Below, piece by piece: positions 22,480 to 32,800 of a stretch of 64,000 nucleotides of DNA (position 1 is the stretch's first letter; each line of letters opens with the position of its first letter). Both the position numbers and the translations under genes were made by a program. The stretch comes from Cladorrhinum sp. PSN259 (lineage: Eukaryota; Ascomycota; Sordariomycetes; Sordariales; Podosporaceae): positions 310,001-374,000 of the forward strand of contig MU867065.1 in assembly GCA_033725935.1 (NCBI GenBank), written 5' to 3'. The notes beneath the pieces are model-generated. The model made no database searches. It was not told where the DNA came from and worked only from the letters and a program-made list of their open reading frames with translations.

Positions 22480-23339
22480 ATGGTATGCCGGCACACACCT
22501 TACAGCGCCGGGCGCATCAAACTGCGCTCAGTTATGTATCCCATGGAAAAAAAGAAATCTAATTAATCTTCTCAATAGTCCGCACAAAACTCCGCAGGAA
22601 TCCAGACCCTTCTCGATGTACGCATTTCCTCCCATTCCACCACCACAAGCAAAGGCCGACCTCGGGGCCAACCAACAAAAACAAAGTCGTCATAACTGAC
22701 ATGTAGCCCCAAACATTCTAGGCCGAGAGGGAGGCATCCAAGATTGTTCAGAAGGGTAACTAAACCATTTCCTCCCTCCCTCCTACCCCAAGATTTATCC
22801 CCCCTTCTGTTAAATGTTCCAAGTGCTAACTATTCTACTTTCTTCTTCCTCCTACAGCTCGAGAGTGTAAACTTGTCCCCCAACCCACCCACCCACCCAC
22901 GCCCCTTGCCTGGGCGCCGCCCTATGCACCCACCGCTCCCATTTCCCCGACTACCGTATATACAAGAACTAACAAAATTGTAAAGACCGCACAAAGAGAG
23001 TCAGGGAAGCCCGCGACGAAGCAAAGAAGGATATCGAGGACTACCGCGCTAAAAAAGACGCCGAGTTCAAGAAGTTTGAGGCCGAGGTACGTACGCACGC
23101 ACGCACACACGTCCGCATCCGCATCAGGTCCAGGATCATAGGAGGGAAAACAGCAAAGCTGACGATGGAATAAAAAAAACATATAGCACACCCAAGGAAA
23201 CAAGGCAGCCGAAGACGAAGCGAACAAGGAGGCCGACGCAAAGATTGCCGAGATTCAAGAGGCCGGAAAGAAGAACCAGGATCAAGTGATTGAAAACCTT
23301 TTGAACGCCGTTTGGAACCCTCAGCCTGTTCCTGTTTAA
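22480..23339 (+). CDS. VMA10: V-type ATPase subunit G (Vma10), six exons including a 9-nt micro-exon
   Basis: Spliced from exons 22480-22482 (only ATG), 22579-22617, 22722-22755, 22858-22866 (9 nt, CTCGAGAGT), 22986-23086 and 23187-23339. All five introns have GT-AG ends and phases fit, giving 112 aa: MSAQNSAGIQTLLD, then AEREASKIVQKAREYRTKRV, a charged helix, and LLNAVWNPQPVPV at the end. This is the conserved subunit G sequence, part of the peripheral stalk that connects V1 and Vo of the vacuolar proton pump. The start codon is cut off by intron 1 immediately after ATG, as the reconstructed family N-terminus MSAQ requires. The micro-exon supplies residues Arg-Glu and parts of the neighbouring Ala and Tyr codons; without it the conserved KAREYRTKR would be broken. 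Confidence 0.93.
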
Positions 23340-23694
23340 GCCTTGAAGTGGTTGGTGGTGGTGGGTAAGATGAGGATGGAGGCCAGGAGCCGTGGATGAG
23401 TGTTGTATTGTCATGAATAGTTGTTGGTGGATAGAGATGACTTAGAGATGACTTTAGGGTGGGAGGGAAATAACAGGTTCGCTGGTTGAGAAACAAGAAC
23501 TTCGTCTGGCTGTAACGAATAATAAATACCTACGTATTTAACTTCCTTTTGCTTTTATTTTTATTGGCACCTTGCATGGGAGGATGATAAACAGACAGCA
23601 CCAGTAAAAGAAATCTCAAGCAGGTGTCGTAGTGGTATCTTGATTTGACTGCTACTATGCAAACGCATCTCCTCCCATCCCCCTTCATTACAGC
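23340..23694. other. intergenic region between convergent genes
   Basis: About 355 bp between the 3' ends of VMA10 and the CTNNBL1 homologue; it holds the 3' UTRs of both (AATAAATA near 23519-23526). Nothing else seen. Confidence 0.4.
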
Positions 23695-25605
23695 TCACAG
23701 GAAGCGAATCAATGCATCAAGCATATCCTTCGTCTCTTTACCTTGCTCAGTCTCGGTGTCCAGCCCCTCAATCTGCTCCTCAATCGTGACTTTAATGGTC
23801 CCGAAATCCTCATCCCTATCTGCCAACAGCCCCTTTATCTTTTTTCTCGCGCCATCATCCTCGGCAATTAACCAAGCGAGAACAACATCAATGGTCTGCA
23901 GCGTAAACAATCCGCCCTCGTCCAGCCTCTGAGCCAACCAAGTGATCTCCATGGCCGCAAGCTCATCCTCGTTGTCCTGCAGCACTTTTTTCTCCCGTTC
24001 TATCCGCTCATCTACCGCAGCCAGCATCCCTGCGTAATCTCGCCGAATTTTAACCAAGCGAACAATCTTTTCGTAATCCTTTTCTACGAATTTGGCTAGG
24101 GTGCGGATGCGCTCTGATGAGTCTGCGGGGAGGTAGCGGAGAAAAGAGGAGAACAAGTTGACGATTCGTTCCGTGGTGAACCTGCTGTCGGTTTTCTTCA
24201 TAAAGGTCGTAAAAATTGGTTTTAGGCCGCCTGCTTCGACTATTTTCTGGGAGACTGAACCGGATGGGTTTGACGACGAGGCGCGGTCCAAAAGTTTTAG
24301 GGCGGCAGGTTTTATGAGCTTCTTGCCTCCCTCTTTGAGCATGATGAGGCATAGCTCTACTCCCTCGGCTTCTAGGAATTTCTCTTTGCCGGGGGATTCG
24401 TCTACTAGACTTGTCAAGGCTTCGAACAGGTTCTCGACGTATTCTTCCTCGTCTCCCGACTTTTCTGGGTCTCGTTTGCGGTAGGGTGCTACGAGCTGGA
24501 GGAGGGAGTCGATTGCGTCTAGGGAGGAGGTGAGGGTCGTGCAGTTCTTCGTCGATGATGAGACCAATATAGCGAGAATCTCGGCTGAGTATTGTTTATT
24601 CTGAGAGACTGGTTTCTCGGTTTTTGAAGCGCGGGCTAGGAGCCATTTTAGGAGGTCGACATCGGAGCCGATCGTTTCGGTTGTTTCCGGGCGAGAACAG
24701 AGGTTTTCTATTACTCCTAGGGAGTGGTATACTCCTTCGCGGTCTGCTTCTTGTGTCTCGTCGAGGCGGGAGAAGTTACTGAGTAGGAGACCGAGGAGGT
24801 CGGCTTCGAGAAGGGCATCAACCAGTGCGTTCCAGTCTTCGTCTGATGCAGCTACGTCTTCGTCTGTGAGCTCGCCGATTATTTCGATGGCATCGATTGC
24901 GATGTCGGTGTTCTCGTGTGCGAGGAGGGAGACGAGACTGGCGACGCAACCCAACTTTGCGAATAACGGGTAGAGGGTCGGATGTTCGGAGAGAATGGAG
25001 AGCGACTTGATCGTCGAGTCCAGGTCTGCCTCGCTGTCGATGAATTTTGCTGGGTCTGATTCGTATCTGGCGCGCAGTTCGGCGTTTCGGGATATCTTCT
25101 TCTCGAAGGCGAGGGCGGTCTTTTTGAGCCAGGACTGGTCGATTTTTGAGTCGTCTGCTGGCATGGCGGGGTTGTTGATGTGTGGATCGTCCATGTAGTC
25201 GAGGATTTCTTTTTCTTGTTCTGTTATCCCGCCACCGAAGAAGCGGCCTTCTTCATCGTCGCCATCTTCGTCTTCTGGGGGTGCCGCTGGGCCGTAATCG
25301 CCATCGTCGTCGTCTGGGGGAGGAGCGGGTCCGGCTTCGATGTCGTCGTCTTCTACTTGAGCGTGTCGCGATTGGCCATTGGAGGCGAGCTTTGCAGATT
25401 TGTATATCTCATCTAAACAGTAAAGTCAGTTATTCGGCACAGAAATATCGAAAGGGGATTGGGGACGCACTTGGATCGCGAATAGGGTCAAGCTTCCGTT
25501 TGCTTGGAATCCCCGATTTCTGCAACCGTTAGCTATCCATTGCGATCGCATGGGTGGGTGGAGGTGGCGCGCAAGTACCTGAAAGATCTCATCTATGCTA
25601 GTCAT
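23695..25605 (-). CDS. CTNNBL1 (beta-catenin-like protein 1) homologue, spliceosome-associated
   Basis: Three exons: 25605-25579, 25519-25471 and 25412-23695, with introns of 59 and 58 bp. The reading frame gives 597 aa, starting MTSIDEIFQ|KSGIPSKRKLDP. An acidic Pro/Asp/Glu-rich segment precedes ITEQEKEILDYMDD. From there armadillo-type helices run through the protein (for example LFAKLGCVASLVSLLAHENT and DAIEIIGELTDEDVAA), ending in LDTETEQGKETKDMLDALIRFL, where the family also ends. CTNNBL1 associates with the Prp19 complex in pre-mRNA splicing in the nucleus. The length is close to the animal protein. It is transcribed divergently from the phosphoglycerate-mutase-family gene. Confidence 0.93.
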
Positions 25606-26014
25606 TGTGCGGAATTGGCAGTATGTCGTTGACTGTGCCCTGGGAGCCGGGTTTTTAAATCGTCGTGAAAAGAATGGTTGCTTGTTGCGCGAACAGAATC
25701 TCGCGTGGGACGACGTCGATCCAACAGCCGATAGGTTATAAGAACTGTGACTAGCCAGATACAGCGCCGGTTCACAACACTTTCAGCTCCAGACTTGCCG
25801 TCATCGATTTTCGCACTGTATACTTACTGCTACTGCCAAGTTTCCACACAGTACCCAACATTACCCCTGACTCACTATCTATGAAGCCCACCAACATTGA
25901 ACATCTGTCTCACCAGTTGATGAACGCAGCATAAAAGTCATTATCGTGAAATATTTTACATATTATACTTATTTCCAACGTTCCTTGTTTTGAGTACCTC
26001 AAGCCCACACCAAG
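25606..26014. other. divergent promoter region
   Basis: About 410 bp between the starts of the CTNNBL1 homologue and the phosphoglycerate-mutase-family gene. No clear named site. Confidence 0.45.
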
Positions 26015-26794
26015 ATGCCGCCAACAATCATCCTTGTCCGCCACGCCCAAGCCCTTCACAATGTTGACAATAAGTCCTCCCTTCGTCTCACCCACAGGAT
26101 GGAATTCAACTAACATTGCTCCCTTGTCTCACGAGACTATACCATCCACGATCCACTGCTGTCAGAACTCGGCCGGAACCAATGCCTAGAGCTCAAAGCT
26201 AATCTCGTTCCCAAAATCCCTTCCGAACTCGATGTCGAGCTCATTATCGTCAGTCCGATGAAACGGACCATCGAGACTGCCTTGATTGCTTTTTCCGAGT
26301 TGATTGAGCGGGGAGTGCCCATTGTGGCACATGCCGGATGGCAAGGTATGTTTCTTGACACCCGCCCCAAATCTTGGTTTCTAATGCCATCTCCAGAAAA
26401 CTCCTCCCAGCCCTGCGACCTCGGGTCCCCCGTTTCCGCCCTTTCCCCACAATTTCCCCAGGTAGACTTCTCTGAAGTTGACCCAGTGTTCCCTCACAAA
26501 CTCGGGAATCAGTATGCGCCCACCCGGCGTGCTATCATTGCTCGAGGTCAGTCCGTCTTGAAGGACTTGTACGGAAGGAAAGAAAAGGCAGTCATTGTTG
26601 TCTCGCATTCTGGGTTCCTGAGGGCTGGAGTAACCGGAAAGTGGTTCCATAACGCTGATTATAGGGTCTTTACTTTCGAGGAAGAGGGGACAAAGCTGAA
26701 GGAATCGGGCATGACGAAAGGGAAGGGTGGACTGGGGTGGAGTTTTGAGGAGGAGGTTGAGTTGGGTGAGGGGTTATCTGATGCGGAGGAGTAA
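26015..26794 (+). CDS. histidine phosphatase (phosphoglycerate mutase) family protein
   Basis: Exons 26015-26069, 26136-26345 and 26397-26794 give 220 aa. The N-terminus MPPTIILVRHAQALHNVDN carries the RHx phospho-histidine motif (His10); later MKRTIETAL and VVSHSGFLRAG supply the remaining conserved residues of the fold. Intron 2 (51 bp, GTATGT...CCAG) is normal. Intron 1 is odd: the only placement that keeps the frame is 26070-26135, beginning ATAAGT and ending CGAG, with a CTAAC branch-like site 20-25 nt before its end. The GT at 26074 would shift the frame. So intron 1 is either a rare AT-AG intron or has a mutated donor. The substrate is unknown; this branch of the family is diverse in fungi. 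Confidence 0.85.
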
Positions 26795-26929
26795 TTACCT
26801 GAAGTTTGTGATCCGTCTGCAATTTAAATTAGAGCTTCGAACACGGTATATTCAACACGGTAGAGAGGTTTTGAACAGTGATATCGGATAAGACATTGCG
26901 TTTGAAGTACAGCCAACTCATTGTGATAC

Positions 26930-27813
26930 TTATGCCTGTAACAGTTTCGCCATCTCCAGACCCTCGGCAAAGACTCCCACCTTGCTATCGATGGCAAAGC
27001 CCTCAGCTGCGAACTTCTGGAGCTCCCCATGGAGCTTTCCCAACGGCACCCAAAAAGGCTCGATGAATTCGGTTTCTTCTAGCTCGGCCACGGGATTTTG
27101 GTTCTCTGACCTGCCAAGATCGACGGTGGCATTGATGAAAACCGTGCGAGACCTGGTCAGGTTAGTAACATGTAAGATACACTCAAAAACATCAGGACTT
27201 ACGAGGAAGAAGCCGGAGCTGCATTCAACACAATACAATCAGCAATTCAGCATTTCCGCGTTAAATGAGCAAGATGAAAGTGATAGAGACTTACAACCCC
27301 ACATAATGATCGGTGCAGCATCGCCAGGGATCAATTCCCCGATGTATCCCGTCTCCTCCTTTAACTCCCTCAGCGCGCACTCCTCGAGCGTCTCTCCTGC
27401 ATCGACGAGCCCCGCGGGGAATTCGATCACAACAGACCCAGCAGGAGGCCGAAATTGCTTCTCTAGCAATATCTCGGGCTCATTTGCAGCATTTCGGCGA
27501 ACGGCAAAGATGTGCACCGAATCAGCGGGGGAGTCCTGGGGTTTGGTGGTGCGACGGACGGCTTCCCATTGTCGGGTCTTGCCGTCGGGAGTTAGATACT
27601 CGATTCTAGGAGAGGCTTAGTTTTGTATATTAAAAGACAAAAGATAGCGGACGAAGTACTGTACGAGATTTAACCAGCGGGCGTCGGCATTCTCCTATCA
27701 AGAAGCGGTTGGTGTTGGTTAGTCGATGAGAATGAGATTGTGAGGGATTGACTGAGGGAACGACTAACCAGTGGCTTCACCGAGACAACCTTTGCTCCTA
27801 TTGGCGATACCAT
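26930..27813 (-). CDS. NUDIX hydrolase, ADP-ribose pyrophosphatase type, with a 16-nt micro-exon
   Basis: Five exons: 27813-27769, 27694-27660, 27605-27295, 27218-27203 (16 nt) and 27152-26930. Introns are 74, 54, 76 and 50 bp, all GT-AG with compatible phases; the product is 209 aa. The Nudix box is exact: Gly92, Glu98, Arg106-Glu107, Glu110-Glu111 and Gly113 in GLVDAGETLEECALRELKEE. EKQFRPPAGSVVIEFPAG just before it is typical of ADP-ribose and nucleoside-diphosphate-sugar hydrolases (the yeast YSA1 and human NUDT5 group). It converts ADP-ribose to AMP and ribose-5-phosphate using Mg2+. The 16-nt exon encodes the PASS part of WGSPASSSSRTVF and links the catalytic half to the C-terminal half. 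The gene end faces the phosphatase gene with 135 bp between. Confidence 0.92.
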
Positions 27814-28152
27814 CTTGGATTTGATCTATTAAAGTTGGATCAACTGGGCCAAAAAACCTAGAATCTCAAATTTTCCTCGGCAAGTTTATTCCAAGACAAG
27901 AACGATGCCAAGCCCGGGGTCGGGAGGAAGGGATGTCGTCTCAGAGACGGTGTTTTCTAATAATCATACTGTATGGGCGTACTGTGTCTCCCTCCCTCAT
28001 TGGGCTGGTCCTGCCAAAATACTTGAATGTTGTGGGATAACGTTCAGCTCATGCGAAACGCCACCTGTGGTGAGCGGAACTTGGCGAAGTTCACATCGCC
28101 GGCCCATTACCTTTCACCATCTTCCATCACACATCAGCTTCGCCATCACAAC
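27814..28152. other. intergenic region
   Basis: About 340 bp holding the NUDIX promoter. The plus-strand frame of the HET remnant is open through part of this stretch (from 27905), but no HET motif lies here. Confidence 0.4.
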
Positions 28153-29125
28153 ATGGATCCGGTCCCAGAGGCAGATAGATGCCTATCAATATACGCCATT
28201 GGCAGAGAATGCACTTCGCATTCTCACCATTCTCCCGGCCGACTCAGGCACACCCATTGCCTGTACGCTCGAAAATATGGCATGGCAGAGCGGTCCGAGT
28301 CAATCTTCGGCTGTCTCGTATCAAGCGCTTTCTTATGCCTGGGGCACTGGACAGCCCGACCGGGAAATTTCTTTCAATGGTCGACCCTTCTTTGTAACTA
28401 CGACACTGGAACAAGCCCTCCGCTGTCTTAGAAGTCGGCAGAAACCACGTCGTGTCTAGATTGATGCTATATGTATCGACCAACATAATGCGGGTGAAAA
28501 AGCCGTTCAGATCAGAATGATGGATCGCATCTTTGCAGGCGCTGAATATGTTATCGTTTGGTTGGGAGAGAAGGCAGACGCAAGCGACGTCGCCATTAAA
28601 TTCGCAAAACTCTTGTCTCGCGCTGTCTACATGTGGGACTATAGCACCGAAGGGTATACTTACTCTCCCGTGTACCTCAGACCTGAAGCCAATATTCTAC
28701 TCTCTCCTATATTCCGACCAGCTTGGGACGCGTTTTACCGGCTTTTGAACACTAGGCCATGGTGGTACAGAGCCTGGGTTGTCCAGGAAATCACAGTGGC
28801 GAGGGCGGCCTGGGTCCTCTGTGGGAACTCAGCAATATCATGGCCGGATCTAGAAAGGGCAATTTCCACTTACCATCATGGGTACCTGACTGGGACAAGC
28901 CGGCTCATAAGTTCGTCTATGACATGTCCCGCAGAATACCACCCTCCGAGTTTCAGCCGAAATTTTCAACAGATATCCGGAGGCTGAAAGTTTCTGCAGC
29001 CAGACTTTCTGTTGTGCTGGATACGCAAATTGAATGTTATGTATTACCTGGCTTGGAATTGTGGTGCTTTTGTGTGGCGTTTGCCACCATGACTATTGTT
29101 TTTGTTCTTCTTGGAAGGCATCTGA
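28153..29125 (+). pseudogene. decayed HET-domain gene
   Basis: An ATG at 28153 opens MDPVPEADR in one frame, but the HET sequence continues in another (DAYQYTPLAENALRILTILP), so an indel lies at about 28171-28190. The HET blocks YQALSYAWG, IDAICIDQHNAGEKAVQIRM and RPWWYRAWVVQEITVARAAW are well kept. TAG at 28457-28459 replaces the invariant Trp before IDAICIDQ. After about 28865 the next recognisable block, LPSWVPDWDKP (typical of the region after the HET domain), is in a different frame and too close, indicating an internal deletion with frameshift. Three independent lesions make this a pseudogene. TGG to TAG fits a C-to-T change at CpA on the other strand. It lies opposite in orientation to the large HET fusion gene nearby. 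Confidence 0.85.
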
Positions 29126-29457
29126 TATGATCAGCTTGATGAAGCTGTCGGAATCGGGCTGCAGTGCCTTACTGGAGCTGGGATGGTATTATTGGGAGGG
29201 TTCTTCTTCGCTCGCGGGGTTCGGACTGCAAGGCAGGGTTCTGTTAGCTGGCACGGGGACAAGCCCTCTCGCGAACACAGCAGGACTTACTGGCACTTGC
29301 TTGCCCGGAGGTTCAAGTGTGCTGTGAAAGGAAGGAGGTGGGTGGGAAGAAGATGGATGGGAGGCATGAATTTATAGTGGAAGATGGATTTCGAAGGTTG
29401 CCTAGTGGTTCTTGATTAAGTGCGCCCAGGGCAAATGCCCTGGCAGCTGGCCTTATC
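29126..29457. other. spacer between HET pseudogene and repeat copy A
   Basis: About 330 bp without a supported gene; a frame at 29183-29377 could be degraded coding sequence of the HET remnant but has no motif. Confidence 0.35.
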
Positions 29458-29636
29458 ACCACATCTGGCGACAGTTGAAGGTATCGCGAGATCTTGGTTG
29501 TGGGCGTTGTCGTGACGCCTGCGACCGAGTCGTGCCTGTGACCGAGTCGTGCCTTATCAATCGAGCCTTGTATAAAGTGTGTATAATTATTTCATTATTA
29601 TTTGGGTTATTTTTTTTCCGGTTATGCCCGATAACG
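29458..29636 (+). repeat. dispersed repeat, copy A
   Basis: Shares with 37741-37953, in the same orientation, ACCACATCTGG at the start, GTTGAAGGTATC, CGAGATCTTG, GCCTGCGACCGAGTCGTG, TATCAATCGAGCC (TGTCAATCGAGCC in copy B), and GGTTATGCCCGATAACGCT at the end. Differences are mostly transitions. Copy A has an extra duplication of GACCGAGTCGTGCC. The element type is unknown (solo LTR or non-autonomous element). Confidence 0.8.
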
Positions 29637-29860
29637 CTCAGAATCAACAACGATTACCTGGCTTGGAAAAAAAAAACTCATCGCAAGACTGGCGAGGCAA
29701 ACTGGTACCTGATGTTGAAGATAAATCACGGGTCTGGATGTATCAGGGGCAGGAAACCACTTGGATGGAGTCCAACATCAAAAGGATGAAGAGTTTCTCA
29801 TAGTCTCTTGAGAAAAAAAACTGCAAATGGTTATCTACCAGACGTCTTACCGTACCCCCA

Positions 29861-32800
29861 TCAAACAAGCACAATATCCAACTCCCTCACCCCCTCAAAG
29901 CCCAACGCCTCCCCATACATAATCCCATGAATATAGCACTCCCCCACAACCTTGTAGCTCCCATCCAAGCACTCCCTCACAAGAAAAGGAGCAGGCATCC
30001 CGTGTATAATGCAAACACGATCTCCCACACACGCACCACCCGGCGCAAGCCCTGCGTAGAGCCTCTTCGTCCTGCAGAAGTGCGCATGGGACAGCCGGCG
30101 CGAAAAGGCAGCGACGGTGTGCCAGTACCTCCACATGTTGTCTCTAAAGTCCTGGGGCTTCTTGAGAAAGTCGAACATGGCCTTGATGGACGTGACACCC
30201 GACAGCACGGCGGTGAGATCAAATCGGTCGTTGGGGGATTCGTTGGCGTTGGAGTTATCTCGAAACACCCTGTGGATGGGGCGGACATCGGTAGCCGAGT
30301 CCAAGTGCGGGCGGGTGGCGCCACCGATGGGGAGGAACAGCTGGAGATCCTGCTCGGATTCCCCAGTCGGGTATGGCAAGATGGCCGAGATGTTTTGTCG
30401 GAGGAAGTTGACGTAGGTAATCAGGTCGTTGTCCTTGGTGGTCAGAGTTCCCACGGATGTGATGCTGTCTACAAAGACGGCACGCACGCTCAGCTTGCCG
30501 TCTTCGTGGGGTAGCAGTCGGAAGTGGGCGGGTGCGCTGCCGGCTGCTGTGAACTGTCCTTTTGCGCCGTGCCAGGTCGATATGGTTCCTGGAAACTCTT
30601 CGGCGGTCCAGTTGGGAATCCAAGAGCAAAAGGGATATGACTTTTCGAGGCCAGCCCGGCAGAGAAGCTTTGCTATCTCGCCCCTCGACACGAAGACAGA
30701 GGCATAGCGCCTGATGACCGTTTCGTCGGCTGAGTTGTAATCGGGGTTGAAAATGGCATCTTGCGCGTCTGAAGCAAGCGCCAGGAGTGAAAAGAGGCGG
30801 TCTAGCTTGACGGATGATTGAGTGTAGCAGAAGAGTTCTACTAGAGTCAAGAATCCAATCCGTGTCCTGCGCAACGGGTCGCCGTATGCGGCTCGAGCGA
30901 GACCTAAGACGTAGGCAGGATAGATGGACTTTTGTGTTCCATTCTTGGAATCCTTACCGTGGGCGAAACTTGGACACTCCGAGATGCAGGTCTTCAGGGC
31001 GTCAAAGAAGTCGTCCCAGTCCATGCTCCAGTCTCCGCAATACAAAACCGTTTTCTGAGCAAGAACAATCTCCTGTACGATCCATGCTCTTTTAAACCAC
31101 CCGCGGTCCAGCAGGGCCTCAATGCTTTGCCAGACTTCCATCTCAGATTCTCTCGGAACCCGTCCACCACGCCATGAAAAAGGCACTGGCTTGAGTTCCT
31201 GAGGCCACACTTTGGGGTTAATGGTCACAGTACGGATTTGCAAGAGAGTCTCCATAGCCTCGTTGCTGCTGTCTTTTTCTTTTCCTATCCAGGCACAGAC
31301 ATGGGTTGCCGCTCGAAAGATCTCGGCCATCAGCCGGATTTGCACCGACTTTTCATTGGCATCCTTTTGGTTGATGCACACGGCATCGGCCCAAACCCGA
31401 ACTGTCCTGTGCTCCACCCTGATACGCCGGAGGGCGTCATTGAGAGAGGGAGTGATGGGTATCAGTCCTTCCGACGTCTGCACTTGGAATGGCTTGATGT
31501 CTGCCCCCCACTCGTACGAAAGAGCTACATATTCGACTTCGGCAAGGCGGTCCAGCGAAAACTGAGAGACGGTACCTTCCAGCGGCGAGTCGTGGCGTCC
31601 GGGATGGAGTTCTAGAAGCCGAAATTGCCGGGGATGCTGGAAGGGGGCGTAGTCGTAACGGCGAGAGAGAGTCGTCGTCTCGACCTCGGAAGGCCCTGCT
31701 GTGCCTCTGAGCCGCTTGACAAACTTTGAGAGACCCGTTCCAAATCGAACGCTGCGGCTGCTGGCCAACTCATCGCTTGACTCTCGGAGACGAATATGCG
31801 GCTCTTCCTTAATCTCAGCCATGTAGTGCGCCAGGTTGCTGAGGTGAATCTTGTCCTGCTTGACGAGGTTCCAGGGGTCCACGTAGAGGGCGATCTCGGG
31901 AGAGCTGCGTAGGTTGTAGACCACTGCAAGGATGAAAATCGCTGAAGCCACACCTGCGCTAGCTGCTTCCGTGTGCAGGTCCCGCGCCTTGTTCCCGTCA
32001 GCTACAGTTTTCACATTTTCAGGCGCCCCCGCGTTGGGAATGCGGTGTAATTACCCACCTTGGTCACTTGCAGCCCATCCATCAGGAAGTGACTCGTCGA
32101 CTCAGCAAAGGTTGTGATGACTTGGATGTGAAAAGTCGGTGCGGGACTCCAGCGGGGCTCCTTCGTTTTCCGACATTGGGAAACAAATTTCGAGAATTGG
32201 CCTGTTGTGCCTTCAAACGTAAAAGTGGACGTGTCTAGAGTATCAGGATAGAATGCTTGATGTCCCGCACGACCCCGTAGACGACTCGTCCAGTGCTTCT
32301 GGGGCGTGTAGGAAGCCCCGGCGCGCATCTCGAGCATGCGTGAAACCTGTATGGGGGTCAGCATATGATGAGACTGAACTGACAAGCGCAAGTCCGTACC
32401 GCCAATTCTCCCAAGAACTTGGTCTCTTCGTCAACATGGTCAGAGTCCTTCCCAAATATGCGGATGTGATTCTGGCCTTTAGTGGAATAGTACACAGCCG
32501 GATAGACCACGGTGCCGTCTGGGGTATCATCCGCGATAAGTGTCGGCATTCTGGTAAAAACACAGTTCACTGGCTTGTCGTAGGACATCTGACCACCCCT
32601 TTCGAACATTGAGTTTTTGTCGCGGGGCAGAAAAATTGACGCATCCATGTCCTGTAGCCTACAAATTTGCGACATGAGCGGCTTCAGTGACTCTCCCGGA
32701 TGCTGTTCCCAACGCCGGTTCATCACTCGTTGTGCCTGACCGGCGGCCTCGACCTGCTGAATGAAGGATGAAAGATGATCTTGGTCGAGATTTCGTCTAG

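Noticed and set aside
29861..32014. HET ORF as an independent gene starting at 32014
   Set aside because: Its first codon there is GTG, it begins within the NOV/DUF3883 domain, and the upstream exon joins in frame; a separate gene would lack a proper start.
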